Shown: positions 8,499 to 17,113 of the stretch, in pieces
Position numbering within the stretch: position 1 is the stretch's first letter
Layout of the letters: every line of letters begins with the position of its first letter
Notes under the pieces: model-generated
Database searches by the model: none
What the model was told of the DNA's origin: nothing
The model's input: the letters and a program-made list of their open reading frames with translations, nothing else
Made by a program: the position numbers and the translations under genes
DNA from: Reinekea sp. G2M2-21
GTDB lineage: Bacteria > Pseudomonadota > Gammaproteobacteria > Pseudomonadales > Natronospirillaceae
Direction: 5' to 3'
Assembly (NCBI RefSeq): GCF_015687175.1
Contig: NZ_JADPQG010000002.1
Span: 310,001 to 374,000 of the forward strand
Length of the DNA: 64,000 nucleotides

Positions 8499-9203
8499 AT
8501 GAGGCTAAGGCATAGACTAAAGAAAACCATTTTGGTATTGCCATTGTCGATATCTATTGGTGGTTTTTTCTTCTTACTTCAAACTTTTTCGCCTTCTAGC
8601 TCTTTGGAGTATTGGATTTGGCGAAATAACGATATGCGATTTGTACCTAATGAAAGCAGATTGTATGTCTATCAAGGTAATATATCTAAAGACTGGTTTT
8701 ATGAACCCTTAGGTATAAAACCTATTGGAATTTCTCAAAAGAATATTGCTGTAGTTCTTCGCCTATATACCTTGGTTGATGTCCAACAACTCACTGAACT
8801 TTTTGAATCTCTAGTCAATGATTGGGCTAGATTTGGCATTACTGTAAATGAGCTTCAGATCGACTATGACAGTGCGAGCAACAAGCTTTCAGAATATGCA
8901 ATCTGGTTGGGCACGTTAAACCCTTTAATAAATGTTGAACTAAGTGTTACGGGTCTATCGACATACTTGTGGGACAACCAGGCGGGATTGCGTGAGATTG
9001 GTCAGAATGTTAGTTATATAGCAATGCAGCTTTATCAAGGACGAATACCACATGATAATTATGAGGAAGTTATAGACAAAATGAATAATTTAGGTTTACG
9101 ACATAAGATAGGAATTACATCCGACAAGGGTTTTAACAATGTTTCACGTTTATGCAAAAGACATTGTATAGCAACTATCGTTTTTATGAATTTTAAGGAC
9201 TAA
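8499..9203 (+). CDS. DUF3142 protein, membrane-anchored or exported
   Basis: 234 residues. An N-terminal hydrophobic segment (about residues 9-27) anchors or exports it. The rest follows the DUF3142 pattern: YWIWRNND near the start, RLYVYQGN, an AVVLRLYTL strand, ELQIDYDSASNKLSEYAIWLGTLNP, VELSVTGLSTYLW, ISYIAMQLYQG and KIGITSD. The invariant D-x-D-S segment and the strand order suggest a TIM-barrel glycosidase-like fold (family-level inference; no enzyme activity is established that I know of). The gene is only 3 bases from the next one and overlaps its ribosome site. Strong AT richness and the adjoining IS30 element suggest acquisition. Confidence 0.75.
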   Translation: MRLRHRLKKTILVLPLSISIGGFFFLLQTFSPSSSLEYWIWRNNDMRFVPNESRLYVYQGNISKDWFYEPLGIKPIGISQKNIAVVLRLYTLVDVQQLTELFESLVNDWARFGITVNELQIDYDSASNKLSEYAIWLGTLNPLINVELSVTGLSTYLWDNQAGLREIGQNVSYIAMQLYQGRIPHDNYEEVIDKMNNLGLRHKIGITSDKGFNNVSRLCKRHCIATIVFMNFKD

Positions 9204-9206
9204 TCA

Positions 9207-11063
9207 GTGAGATTTCGAACTTTTATTTCAATTGCCTATATTGGATTCAGCTCTACATTTGCATTCTCAGGTGGTTCTGACGAACCATATACCCGAGAAA
9301 ATTCATTCGAAGATTTTAACAATCCGAATTTGGCAATTCAGGCAGAGGTAAATTCTGCCTTAATCAAGGACCTCATTTCAGAATCTGATTGGTACATATC
9401 AAACTACTGGGGATCTAGCCTTGATCTAGGTGGCAAAAATTTCAGTACGTATGTGAACGACTATTTAACCGAAAATGGACGTTCTGGTTCAATAGTAAAG
9501 AGCACTTTTTTAGACGACGGAGGCTGGTCACGATGCAAAGGTAGTGAAGCTCAATCAGGTGTAATTAACCTTTTGGACATTATTGTGCCGGACAAGAATT
9601 TAAGTGATGCCGAAGTAAAAGGTATTTTATTAGCACGTTATGAGGTTGCCAAGGAATGTGCAAGTAGCCGACCAAATCTCAGATTAAGTAAGATTTCTCA
9701 CCTTCCAGATGACTGGGAATTGTACCTAAATGCAACTTATGCGTGGTACAAGCAGGACATTCATTCTACGATTTTATTTTTGGAAGATTTGCTAGAGAAA
9801 ACCGAACCACAAAGTTCAATCCATCAGCTATCCGAGTACATGATTGGACGAAGCTATTTGATTAAGGCCCAGGAAAATTGGATTTCTTGGGAAGGAAAAG
9901 AAGGTTTAGATGTTGAGGAATTAGAGAAGGCGAGATATTTCTTTGAAACGCATTTTAACGAACAGCGCATCTATGCAGACTCTGCGTATGGACTATTGGG
10001 TCGTATAGACTATTTACTTGATGACGAATCGGCCTACATTCAAAACTTATCGAATCGAGTGGCCTTAGCATTAGATAATAGGGATACAAAGTGGTTCTCA
10101 CAAATTGTACGTGAGATTTTTCTAACCGACAAAGAACCATTGTTCGAAAAACTTTTGTCAGAGTATGTTATAGAAAACCCACAGACACTTACTGACGGTC
10201 CGTTTGCTAACTTTCTGTCTTTCATACATGCTCATATTCTTTATCAATCAGGTAGTAGACCAGAGGCTATCCCTATTTTTGCGACCTTAAACTATTCTGC
10301 AGGCTTCAACTACATTATGGAGTATGCAAAAACAACTAATGACTTCCAACTGGAAAGGAAAGCGATAGATCAATACTTAGATGGCAATACTAAAGACCTA
10401 TATTTGGCTGAGCTAGATTATCGTAGTAAGGGTGTATCTGCCTTCTTGCAGTCTCGAAATAGTGAACTTGTAAGCAACGTTGCAATGGCCTATTGCAAAC
10501 CTAGCAGTTTAGCCAAAGACATCAATAGCAATTTGGATGCCCCACACATTTTCGAGGCCCAGAAGATACTATATCGTAGCCTCATTCAAAGAAAGGATTT
10601 TGAGACACTCTACCAATTATTTAACTCTCCAGGTTATACACTAGGAGAGTTTGAACTTGTCCGAACAGCTATTAAACAGGCCGCCAACAACGTGGCACTA
10701 GGGAAAGCATACATGAATATTGGTTATTTTATGGAGGCCAAACAAAGCTATCTGGAGTATTCCGGTGTAGTTAGTTACTTAGAAAATAAATATTCGGACG
10801 TTTTTTGTAAAGGAGGACTTCTTGACAATTACAGGGGGCCACAGTTTTTTTATCATTTGTCTATCGGGAAATTTTCTGAACTGGAAAAAAACATCGATGA
10901 AGCAAAAGCATTGTCTTTCATGATAAATTGTGATCGTCCCGGCATGAGGGGTTGTTGGGGAAGTCGACCTCAAGACGCTGAGTCATCAGAAGCTCTTTTT
11001 CAAAGGCTGCATAGAAAATACCCTGATACGAGTTGGGCTGAGAACACACCTTATTATTACTAA
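9207..11063 (+). CDS. Large exported protein of unknown function, partner of the DUF3142 gene
   Basis: 618 residues, starting at a GTG three bases after the DUF3142 stop; AAGGA inside the end of that gene serves as ribosome site. The first 19-20 residues (MRFRTFISIAYIGFSSTFA) form a signal peptide. The mature protein is mostly helical with pairs such as WELYLNATYAWYKQDIHSTILFLEDLLEK and YFFETHFNEQRIYADSAYGLLGRIDY, which look like irregular tetratricopeptide/SEL1-type helical repeats; a Cys-rich patch near residues 575-590 (MINCDRPGMRGCWGSRP) may be disulfide-linked. I do not recognise a named family. It is presumably a periplasmic or surface scaffold working with the DUF3142 protein. Confidence 0.65.
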   Translation: MRFRTFISIAYIGFSSTFAFSGGSDEPYTRENSFEDFNNPNLAIQAEVNSALIKDLISESDWYISNYWGSSLDLGGKNFSTYVNDYLTENGRSGSIVKSTFLDDGGWSRCKGSEAQSGVINLLDIIVPDKNLSDAEVKGILLARYEVAKECASSRPNLRLSKISHLPDDWELYLNATYAWYKQDIHSTILFLEDLLEKTEPQSSIHQLSEYMIGRSYLIKAQENWISWEGKEGLDVEELEKARYFFETHFNEQRIYADSAYGLLGRIDYLLDDESAYIQNLSNRVALALDNRDTKWFSQIVREIFLTDKEPLFEKLLSEYVIENPQTLTDGPFANFLSFIHAHILYQSGSRPEAIPIFATLNYSAGFNYIMEYAKTTNDFQLERKAIDQYLDGNTKDLYLAELDYRSKGVSAFLQSRNSELVSNVAMAYCKPSSLAKDINSNLDAPHIFEAQKILYRSLIQRKDFETLYQLFNSPGYTLGEFELVRTAIKQAANNVALGKAYMNIGYFMEAKQSYLEYSGVVSYLENKYSDVFCKGGLLDNYRGPQFFYHLSIGKFSELEKNIDEAKALSFMINCDRPGMRGCWGSRPQDAESSEALFQRLHRKYPDTSWAENTPYYY

Positions 11064-11074
11064 AGACTAAAAGC

Positions 11075-12160
11075 GCGCTTTCAAGTAATGACTGCAATTT
11101 CATCTGATTTGCGCTGCTAACAAGTCTTTTCGCAGCCCCATAAATAATTCATTTGGTGATCGACAAGCTCTTGTCTTTCTGAGACGGTCATTCAGCTTGT
11201 CCATCACCTTTTTTATGTCTTCATCGCTGACTTCGTTAAAGTCAGTTCCTTTTGGAAAATACTGTCGGATCAGACCGTTGGTATTTTCGCTTATTCCTCG
11301 CTCCCAGGATGCATAAGGATGAGCAAAGTAGATATTTGCCTCAAGTGCATCGGCAATTCGTTCATGTTCTGCGAACTCCAAACCGTTATCCAAGGTGATC
11401 GTTTTTATTCGATCTTTTAATTCGACCATGGCTGCAATTGCTGCATCAGCCAATAAGTCGGACTGCTTGCCTGTTAGGCGAACGATGATGGTGTATAACG
11501 TCTTTCGTTCAACCATTGTCAGTAACGCACTTTTGCGCCCCTTGCCCATGACCGTATCACCTTCCCAGTCTCCGATTCTAGATCGACGATCAACAATGTT
11601 GGGGCGCTCATCAATATCCACGCGATTGCGAAGCTTGCCTCGACGATCGTAGTGGCCATAGAGCTTACGATAAGGCTTTGAAGCGATACGCAGATGTGTG
11701 TATAAATCGCCACCTTCGGCCTTGTCCGCATATATCCATTGATAAATCGTTTCATGGTGCAGATCGATACCTTTATGCTTCTTTAAGTAGTCGACAACCT
11801 GTTGCGGACTAAGCTCCTGACGAATCAGTCTTTCCATCCATTCAACAACTTCTTCACTCAACTTGAAGTGCTTGTAAGCACTTACCCGTCTGTGATCGCT
11901 AATCGCCTGCGCTTGTTTTGGGCGATACCCTCGAAGTCCACTGTTCCGCTTTGTCTCTCTCGATATCGTTGATGGACTCCGTTTTAAATTGTCTGAAATT
12001 TGTTTTTGGTTGAATCCCTCTTTCAATAGCGAATAGATCTGGTATCGTTCGTTTTCAGTCAGCTGATGGTAGTTCAAAGTGCTTTATCTCTTGGTCGGGA
12101 GGAGCGCAACTCTATCAGCTGGCTCCTCAACTACCAAATGCACTTATTATGCGAAATCGC
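11075..12160. mobile_element. IS30-family insertion sequence, apparently complete
   Basis: An element of about 1.09 kb containing one IS30-type transposase. Its ends form an imperfect inverted repeat of about 25 bases: the left end (11075-11100) and the reverse complement of the right end (12136-12160) share GCG-TTTC, TAAT, TGCA and TTT in the same order. No clear target duplication is visible next to these limits, so the true ends may differ by a few bases. The right end is one base from the stop codon of the serine hydrolase gene, and the left end is 11 bases from the stop of the 618-residue exported protein. Confidence 0.75.
11100..12077 (-). CDS. IS30-family transposase
   Basis: 325 residues, full length for IS30 transposases. 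The N-terminal helix-turn-helix YHQLTENERYQIYSLLKEGFNQKQISDNLKR binds the terminal repeats. The DDE catalytic core is intact: D in GDWEGDTVMGKG, D in ITLDNGLEF, and E in ERGISENTNGLIRQYFPKGTDF, which is the family hallmark. It moves the element by a copy-out, circular-intermediate route known for IS30. No frameshift or stop interrupts it, so the element may still be active. The ATG at 12077 lies 83 bases inside the right end. Confidence 0.93.
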   Translation of the reverse strand: MNYHQLTENERYQIYSLLKEGFNQKQISDNLKRSPSTISRETKRNSGLRGYRPKQAQAISDHRRVSAYKHFKLSEEVVEWMERLIRQELSPQQVVDYLKKHKGIDLHHETIYQWIYADKAEGGDLYTHLRIASKPYRKLYGHYDRRGKLRNRVDIDERPNIVDRRSRIGDWEGDTVMGKGRKSALLTMVERKTLYTIIVRLTGKQSDLLADAAIAAMVELKDRIKTITLDNGLEFAEHERIADALEANIYFAHPYASWERGISENTNGLIRQYFPKGTDFNEVSDEDIKKVMDKLNDRLRKTRACRSPNELFMGLRKDLLAAQIR

Positions 12161-12161
12161 C

Positions 12162-13367
12162 TTATTCTAAAGAGTCTGCAATGGCACGGAATGCCGCAAC
12201 GACTTTGTAATCACTCTCGTAGTTGTTATCCATAAATTCCCGGTCCGCACTGTTTTTAACAATCACCACATCCTTCGGTCGGTTGATGTAGATGTATTGG
12301 CCATATATGCCGATAGCCATAAACTCGCCGTCGGAATTTTCTGGAATCCACCATTGATAACCATAACCAAAACTTGTGTCAGAACTGTCGCGCGGCCCAG
12401 GCATGAGGTGCGGTGCGTCTGGGGTAATACTGTCGATAATCCATTGCTCGGGGATGATCTGCTCGCCGTTCAAGCGACCGTTGTCTCGATACAGTTGACC
12501 AAACCGTGCGTAGTCGCGGCTGATCATGTTTAAGCCACCCAACACCATAGGTTGCTTCTCGGTGTCGATGATGTAATACGCATCACGTTCGGCACCCAGT
12601 TTTGACCACAATTTGTCGTTGAAATAGTCCACCACGTCTCGCCCGGTTGCTGCGCGCAGTACCATGCCGATCACGTGCGTATCGATAGAAACATAATGCA
12701 TGTAGTTGCCAGGTTCCCGGCCGCGTTCCAGCGTTGCGGCAAAATCATCGAAGCTGCCACCCAGGGCGAGGATACGGCCGAATCGGTTAATGTCACTGTT
12801 AAAGTCACCGTAGTCTTCGTTAAAGTGCACTCCGCTGGACATTTGCAATACGTCTTTGATGCGGACTCCGTCGTATCCGGTGCCCACCAGCTCAGGCACG
12901 TAGTCGGTCACCGCTTGCTCCAGCGATGCTACATCGCCTTCCGCAACAGCAACGCCAAACAACGCACTGAGAAACGATTTGGCCATGCTCCATGAGATGC
13001 GTGCGTCCCATTCGGTGGTGCCCTGGTAGTAACCTTCGTAGGTTATGTCGTTCCCCTTTAAAACCATCAGCGCCGTCGTCGAGGAGTCCACCAACCAATC
13101 GTTGAGTTCATAATTTTTACCCTTAAACTCAAATCGTGTCGGTAACGGTTGTGGTGCGCGACCGAACGTGTGCTTGGGTGGTACCGCGGTGAGTGTGACG
13201 GTATCGATCATCGTGTCGATGTTTGAAAAGTTGTGAACGATGACGTCGTCATCAAATAGATGAATCACGTGATACAGCTGCGTGAGTTCCTTTTTATAAA
13301 GCAATCCACCGACGGAAAGGACAATGACTAAACTTCCCAACCCAACCAGGGTGATTCTCTTCAACAT
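12162..13367 (-). CDS. Serine hydrolase of the class C beta-lactamase superfamily
   Basis: 401 residues. A membrane segment at residues 5-23 anchors the protein in the inner membrane with the catalytic domain outside. The acyl-enzyme motif is SMAK (SWSMAKSFLSAL), the second is YVS in MHYVSIDTH, and GIYGQY stands at the KTG/HxG position, as in 6-aminohexanoate-dimer hydrolases, esterases and D-aminopeptidases of this superfamily. Substrate is unknown; true beta-lactamase activity is unlikely from the third motif. The coding sequence ends one base before the right end of an IS30-type element, so its original tail or terminator may have been replaced. Confidence 0.85.
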   Translation of the reverse strand: MLKRITLVGLGSLVIVLSVGGLLYKKELTQLYHVIHLFDDDVIVHNFSNIDTMIDTVTLTAVPPKHTFGRAPQPLPTRFEFKGKNYELNDWLVDSSTTALMVLKGNDITYEGYYQGTTEWDARISWSMAKSFLSALFGVAVAEGDVASLEQAVTDYVPELVGTGYDGVRIKDVLQMSSGVHFNEDYGDFNSDINRFGRILALGGSFDDFAATLERGREPGNYMHYVSIDTHVIGMVLRAATGRDVVDYFNDKLWSKLGAERDAYYIIDTEKQPMVLGGLNMISRDYARFGQLYRDNGRLNGEQIIPEQWIIDSITPDAPHLMPGPRDSSDTSFGYGYQWWIPENSDGEFMAIGIYGQYIYINRPKDVVIVKNSADREFMDNNYESDYKVVAAFRAIADSLE

Positions 13368-13545
13368 ATCGCCACTCTCTTTTATTGTTTGCGGTCTTTA
13401 TGCCCTGTACGTGTTTGAGTTGCAATCATTCTTTACGGCGGCTTTTTCACCCGTGAACTTGCGAGCTAGGGCTAAGGATGGGACAGTAGTGCTAAACAGG
13501 CCCGAGATACAATGAACCGGAACCGATCATGAAAAACACCCAAAC

Positions 13546-13935
13546 ATGAAAGCCTGTAACGCCTGCGGAAAGTGCTGCATTAAATACGGCGGTCAGGGTT
13601 TGGACGTCAATGAAGATGAGATTGCGGCGTGGGAAACCTACAACCCAACCGTACGAGAATACGCACGTAACGGAAAAATCTGGATTCATCCCACCAGCGG
13701 TGAACCCTTACAGCAATGCCCCTGGCTGGAGAAAGCAGAAGGGCAAAGCACGTACACCTGCAAAATCTACACAGATCGCCCAAACGATTGCCGCCATTAC
13801 CCTACCACAGTGAGTGAAATGGTTCGGGATGAGTGTGAAATGATTGAAGCACACGACATTACCAACCTTGATCGTGCGCAACGGGAACTCGACCGGTTGA
13901 TGGCGGACAGTCGTCCGCCAGTTCAATCCCGATAA
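13546..13935 (+). CDS. YkgJ-family cysteine-cluster protein
   Basis: 129 residues. The N-terminus MKACNACGKCCIKYGG gives C-x2-C-x2-CC, followed by CPWLE, TCKIYTDRPNDCRHYP and a further Cys in DECEM; this cysteine set is that of the YkgJ/UPF0153 family, thought to bind zinc or an iron-sulfur cluster. Its cellular role is not known to me. The ATG at 13546 starts directly at the first cysteine motif. It converges with the caspase gene, with 17 bases between the two stops. Confidence 0.85.
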   Translation: MKACNACGKCCIKYGGQGLDVNEDEIAAWETYNPTVREYARNGKIWIHPTSGEPLQQCPWLEKAEGQSTYTCKIYTDRPNDCRHYPTTVSEMVRDECEMIEAHDITNLDRAQRELDRLMADSRPPVQSR

Positions 13936-13952
13936 ACCGCGCTCAACCCCTA

Positions 13953-16250
13953 CTACAGAATTTCCAAACCAAACGAATAACCGACCCAACGACGACCGTT
14001 GCCTTCCTGCCAAAGGGCATCGGTCAGATAATTCTGCGCGAAGTTGGCAATCGGTTCGTTAGACCAATAGTCCGTATTCCAGCCATCCAACGTGCCGTTC
14101 AAACTGATGCCCGCCACCAGGTTGATATGACGGGTTACTTTCTGGCCCAGATTGAAACGCAAACGGGTGATGGATTTGTCGGTGATTGTCGGGTTGCTGC
14201 AGAAAACACAGCCCTCTGGTTTCAGGTACTGTACCTGTCCGAAATCGGCTTCCAGAAAATGGGACCGTAAATCCAGCATACGCACGCCGAAGGCCACACT
14301 GACCGACGTTAAATCATCGTCCATGCGCTTGCCGACGGCCAATTCGGTGTAGGTTGAACGACCACCCGTTTTTAATTCCAGCGTTGGCATTTGACGTTCG
14401 TTATAGCGCAAACTGACACCGTGCCGACCGTTACCAATAAAATTCAACAAGCCGATGGCTTCACCATCCAGTTCCCGGGCAACATTCACTACGCCAATTT
14501 GCGACCCCCGAATGGTATTGGCAATGTTGACGGTACCAATCTGCACGCCGTGATCTACGGTCAGTGCGGTATTCACACCACCGGTCAACTGCAATCCCTG
14601 TTCAAATGATTTGGCAAAGTTCACGCCGCCGCTGATCTGAACACCTTCCGCAAAATGGTCCGCGTAGTTCAATGCTCCGGCACCTTGCACACCCTGGTTA
14701 AAAAACTCGGCGTAGTTGATCGCGCCCGTCAACTGCCCGCCCTGCGAAAACTCTGGGGTGTAGTTCAGCAAACCGGCGGCCATAAAAGACTGATCCGCAC
14801 TCACCATGGCCAGGTTAACAGCCCCCATCGTAAACGCCTGCTCCAAAGTGCCGCCAATCAGGTTTAAACCACCGGTGAGCATAAATGAACGCTCGACATC
14901 GCCACCCACATCGTTCATTAACCCGGAGATTGCCACACCATTCAGATCGCCACCGATGCGATTATAGAATCCAGCCAATTGCACGCCGCGCGTGTTTTGC
15001 TCGGTGTGGGTTAACAATGCACCGGCAGACAAACCATCAATGGTGTAGGTCTTGTTACCAAACAGGTTGAAGTCCCACTTCACCCGCTGCCGTTCACCCG
15101 GCAGAGTCGCGGGAGAGGATTTCGATTCGGTGAAGGAAAGTTTCACGTCTACATCGACCACATCCAACGCTGGCAGAGACTCCAGTGAACCTCCACGAGC
15201 CGAAGCCAGTTCCGTCTGCGCCAACGAGAGGTCATCCATGCTTAAGGTGGAAATACCTTTGTTAACGGCAAACGATTCGGAACGGAAGATCTCACCCTCG
15301 CGCTCCAGAGTGATTTTGTAAGCACCCGGTTCCAAACCAATTTTCAGTGGTTTGGATTCGTTCTTGGACAGCTCCACCATCAAGTTGCCGCGCGCATCGC
15401 GAATATACAACCGACCGGTAATGTCCTTGCCCAATATCAATTCTCCGGAGGTCTGGTTCAGGTCAGTCAGCACCAGGTCGCCTTCACCAGACAGCTGGAT
15501 ATTGTACGCCGCGTGTTGCGCCCCGTACTGGCTGCCTTCGGTACGTGCCAGCGTTTCATTAAAGGCAAAGTGATAGGCTTCGTTCAGTGTGACTTTGTTA
15601 TCCGCGCTGAGATCGCCCGCACCGCGTAACGCGGACACCATGTAATGGGTGAAGTAAGCACCACCAATGGCATCACTTTCCTGGGCGGCTTCGTCAGCGG
15701 AACTCGACGCCAGATAAGCGTACCCATTCACCGATGTGGCGCTGTTGGCCAGGAAGGGTTTCACGTGCGTTCCACCTTTCAGGCGAGTAAACGCGCCAGA
15801 CGCGCAGGAGTCGAGCATCGCCACGGTCACGTCGGCGTCTATTTTGTCGATGGCGACTTTCAGTTGTTCGTAACTGACTGCCTCCTGGCCGATTAACAAC
15901 GCTTTTTCATCGGAATGGCCGGAGTAATAAAACAGGAATTCAACGCGCGGTGCTGGCGAAACAGAACTCAGTTTGGCCGTGGCTATATCGCCTTCGACCT
16001 TCGCCAGCGCGGCGATTAAATCGTTCGCCGAAGGCTCCAACATCAGCTGCGTGCGCTCGGCGGACAAACCACCGAGGCTGGTGAACACACCGTAAATAGA
16101 TTGCGCATCGACCGTGGCGTATTTCAGTTGCTGGCGTTCCGGTCCACCGTCATTCACACCCACAATAACCGCGTGACGAACAACACCCGCCTCTGCAAAC
16201 AACCCGCCACTGAGTAACACACTTAAACAGAACAGAAGAAAAGCTCGCAT
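13953..16250 (-). CDS. Secreted caspase-like (peptidase C14) protein with C-terminal surface repeats
   Basis: 765 residues. Signal peptide at about 1-20, then a caspase/metacaspase domain at about 22-260 with the catalytic His in FYYSGHSDE (His112) and the catalytic Cys in AMLDSCASGAF (Cys149). A PEGA-like beta segment (about 270-330) follows. Residues about 420-605 hold roughly ten imperfect 18-residue repeats of the form F-x-Q-G-x-Q-x-x-G-a-x-N-y-A, like those of LA_2272-type surface proteins, and the last 150 residues look like outer-membrane beta strands. It therefore combines a periplasmic or surface protease with a cell-surface module. It is the third gene of an operon with an ECF sigma factor and its anti-sigma factor (5-base gap), so it is probably a product or sensor arm of that system. 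Confidence 0.88.
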   Translation of the reverse strand: MRAFLLFCLSVLLSGGLFAEAGVVRHAVIVGVNDGGPERQQLKYATVDAQSIYGVFTSLGGLSAERTQLMLEPSANDLIAALAKVEGDIATAKLSSVSPAPRVEFLFYYSGHSDEKALLIGQEAVSYEQLKVAIDKIDADVTVAMLDSCASGAFTRLKGGTHVKPFLANSATSVNGYAYLASSSADEAAQESDAIGGAYFTHYMVSALRGAGDLSADNKVTLNEAYHFAFNETLARTEGSQYGAQHAAYNIQLSGEGDLVLTDLNQTSGELILGKDITGRLYIRDARGNLMVELSKNESKPLKIGLEPGAYKITLEREGEIFRSESFAVNKGISTLSMDDLSLAQTELASARGGSLESLPALDVVDVDVKLSFTESKSSPATLPGERQRVKWDFNLFGNKTYTIDGLSAGALLTHTEQNTRGVQLAGFYNRIGGDLNGVAISGLMNDVGGDVERSFMLTGGLNLIGGTLEQAFTMGAVNLAMVSADQSFMAAGLLNYTPEFSQGGQLTGAINYAEFFNQGVQGAGALNYADHFAEGVQISGGVNFAKSFEQGLQLTGGVNTALTVDHGVQIGTVNIANTIRGSQIGVVNVARELDGEAIGLLNFIGNGRHGVSLRYNERQMPTLELKTGGRSTYTELAVGKRMDDDLTSVSVAFGVRMLDLRSHFLEADFGQVQYLKPEGCVFCSNPTITDKSITRLRFNLGQKVTRHINLVAGISLNGTLDGWNTDYWSNEPIANFAQNYLTDALWQEGNGRRWVGYSFGLEIL

Positions 16251-16255
16251 GGTGA

Positions 16256-17113
16256 TTACTCCTTATCGGCTTTCAAAAACGTCATGCTGGTCACCGAAAA
16301 ACTCTGCGACGGCGGTGTCGGAAACACGAGCTGTCCATAGTCGGCCGTTTGCGAATCAAGCAGTGCGTTAATCGCCCGATCCACAATCTCCGTCGGGAAC
16401 GGTTCTGGTGACGTGACGAAAATAAACCGTTCAAAACCGGGTGCGTCATCTAGCCGGTAGCCTTCGGCTAAACGCACTTCGCCGTCACTGAGCAAAGCCA
16501 CCGACTGACCGGCGTTAGCCAAATGAACGGTGGTCACATTGTTGCCATCCACCGACACCAAATATCCGTAAGCTTGCCCCGCGGCAACGTAACTTAACTG
16601 CAACAGGTCGCCTGCTTGCAGTGAGTTTTGTACCGACAACCGATGAGGCTCGTCCTGCTCCAGCCGATAAACCCGAAACGAGGGGGTCAGGCCTTTTAAC
16701 CGCACACCCTCTTCAGTCACCTGCACCGAGGCTGTCTGCGGTGTATTGATGATCGTCGGCAACAGCATGATGACAAAGACCGACATCAACGCGGCTGCGC
16801 CAATGGTTGTCCAAGCGCGCGAACCCATGTTTTGCTGCCACCAGCCCGTAAATTGCGCCCAGAAATGCGACTGTCGCTGCTGTCGTTGCTGGGTAGACGA
16901 AATTTTGTCTGCCGCAACCGCGTTCGCCACCGAAGCCGCAAAAGCCTGAGGGGGCATTGCCCGCATTAACGCGCGGTTACTGTTATGAATTTGATTAATG
17001 CGTGCTTGCAAGGCCGTATCTTGGCTAGCCTGTTGCCGTATGCTGCGCATGTCATCCGCGGGTAACTCCGCCAATACGTATTGCTCCAACATCCAGTCTG
17101 TTATTTTGTTCAT
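16256..17113 (-). CDS. Transmembrane anti-sigma factor with periplasmic DUF4384 domain
   Basis: 285 residues: a cytoplasmic N-terminal helical part (about 1-75) beginning ITDWMLEQYVLAELP, one membrane segment at about 102-122, and a periplasmic domain whose SLQAGDLLQLSYVAAGQAYGYLVSVDG and ERFIFVTSPEPFP segments match DUF4384, a domain often found near bacterial caspases. Its start codon overlaps the sigma-factor stop by 4 bases (ATGA), which is typical for sigma/anti-sigma pairs and supports stoichiometric synthesis. There is no zinc-binding HxxxCxxC motif, so this is not a ZAS-type anti-sigma factor. The role is inferred from layout and context. Confidence 0.8.
   Translation of the reverse strand: MNKITDWMLEQYVLAELPADDMRSIRQQASQDTALQARINQIHNSNRALMRAMPPQAFAASVANAVAADKISSTQQRQQRQSHFWAQFTGWWQQNMGSRAWTTIGAAALMSVFVIMLLPTIINTPQTASVQVTEEGVRLKGLTPSFRVYRLEQDEPHRLSVQNSLQAGDLLQLSYVAAGQAYGYLVSVDGNNVTTVHLANAGQSVALLSDGEVRLAEGYRLDDAPGFERFIFVTSPEPFPTEIVDRAINALLDSQTADYGQLVFPTPPSQSFSVTSMTFLKADKE

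Noticed and set aside
8252-8530. 92-codon minus-strand frame
   Set aside because: Overlaps the start of the DUF3142 gene on the opposite strand and has no family features.
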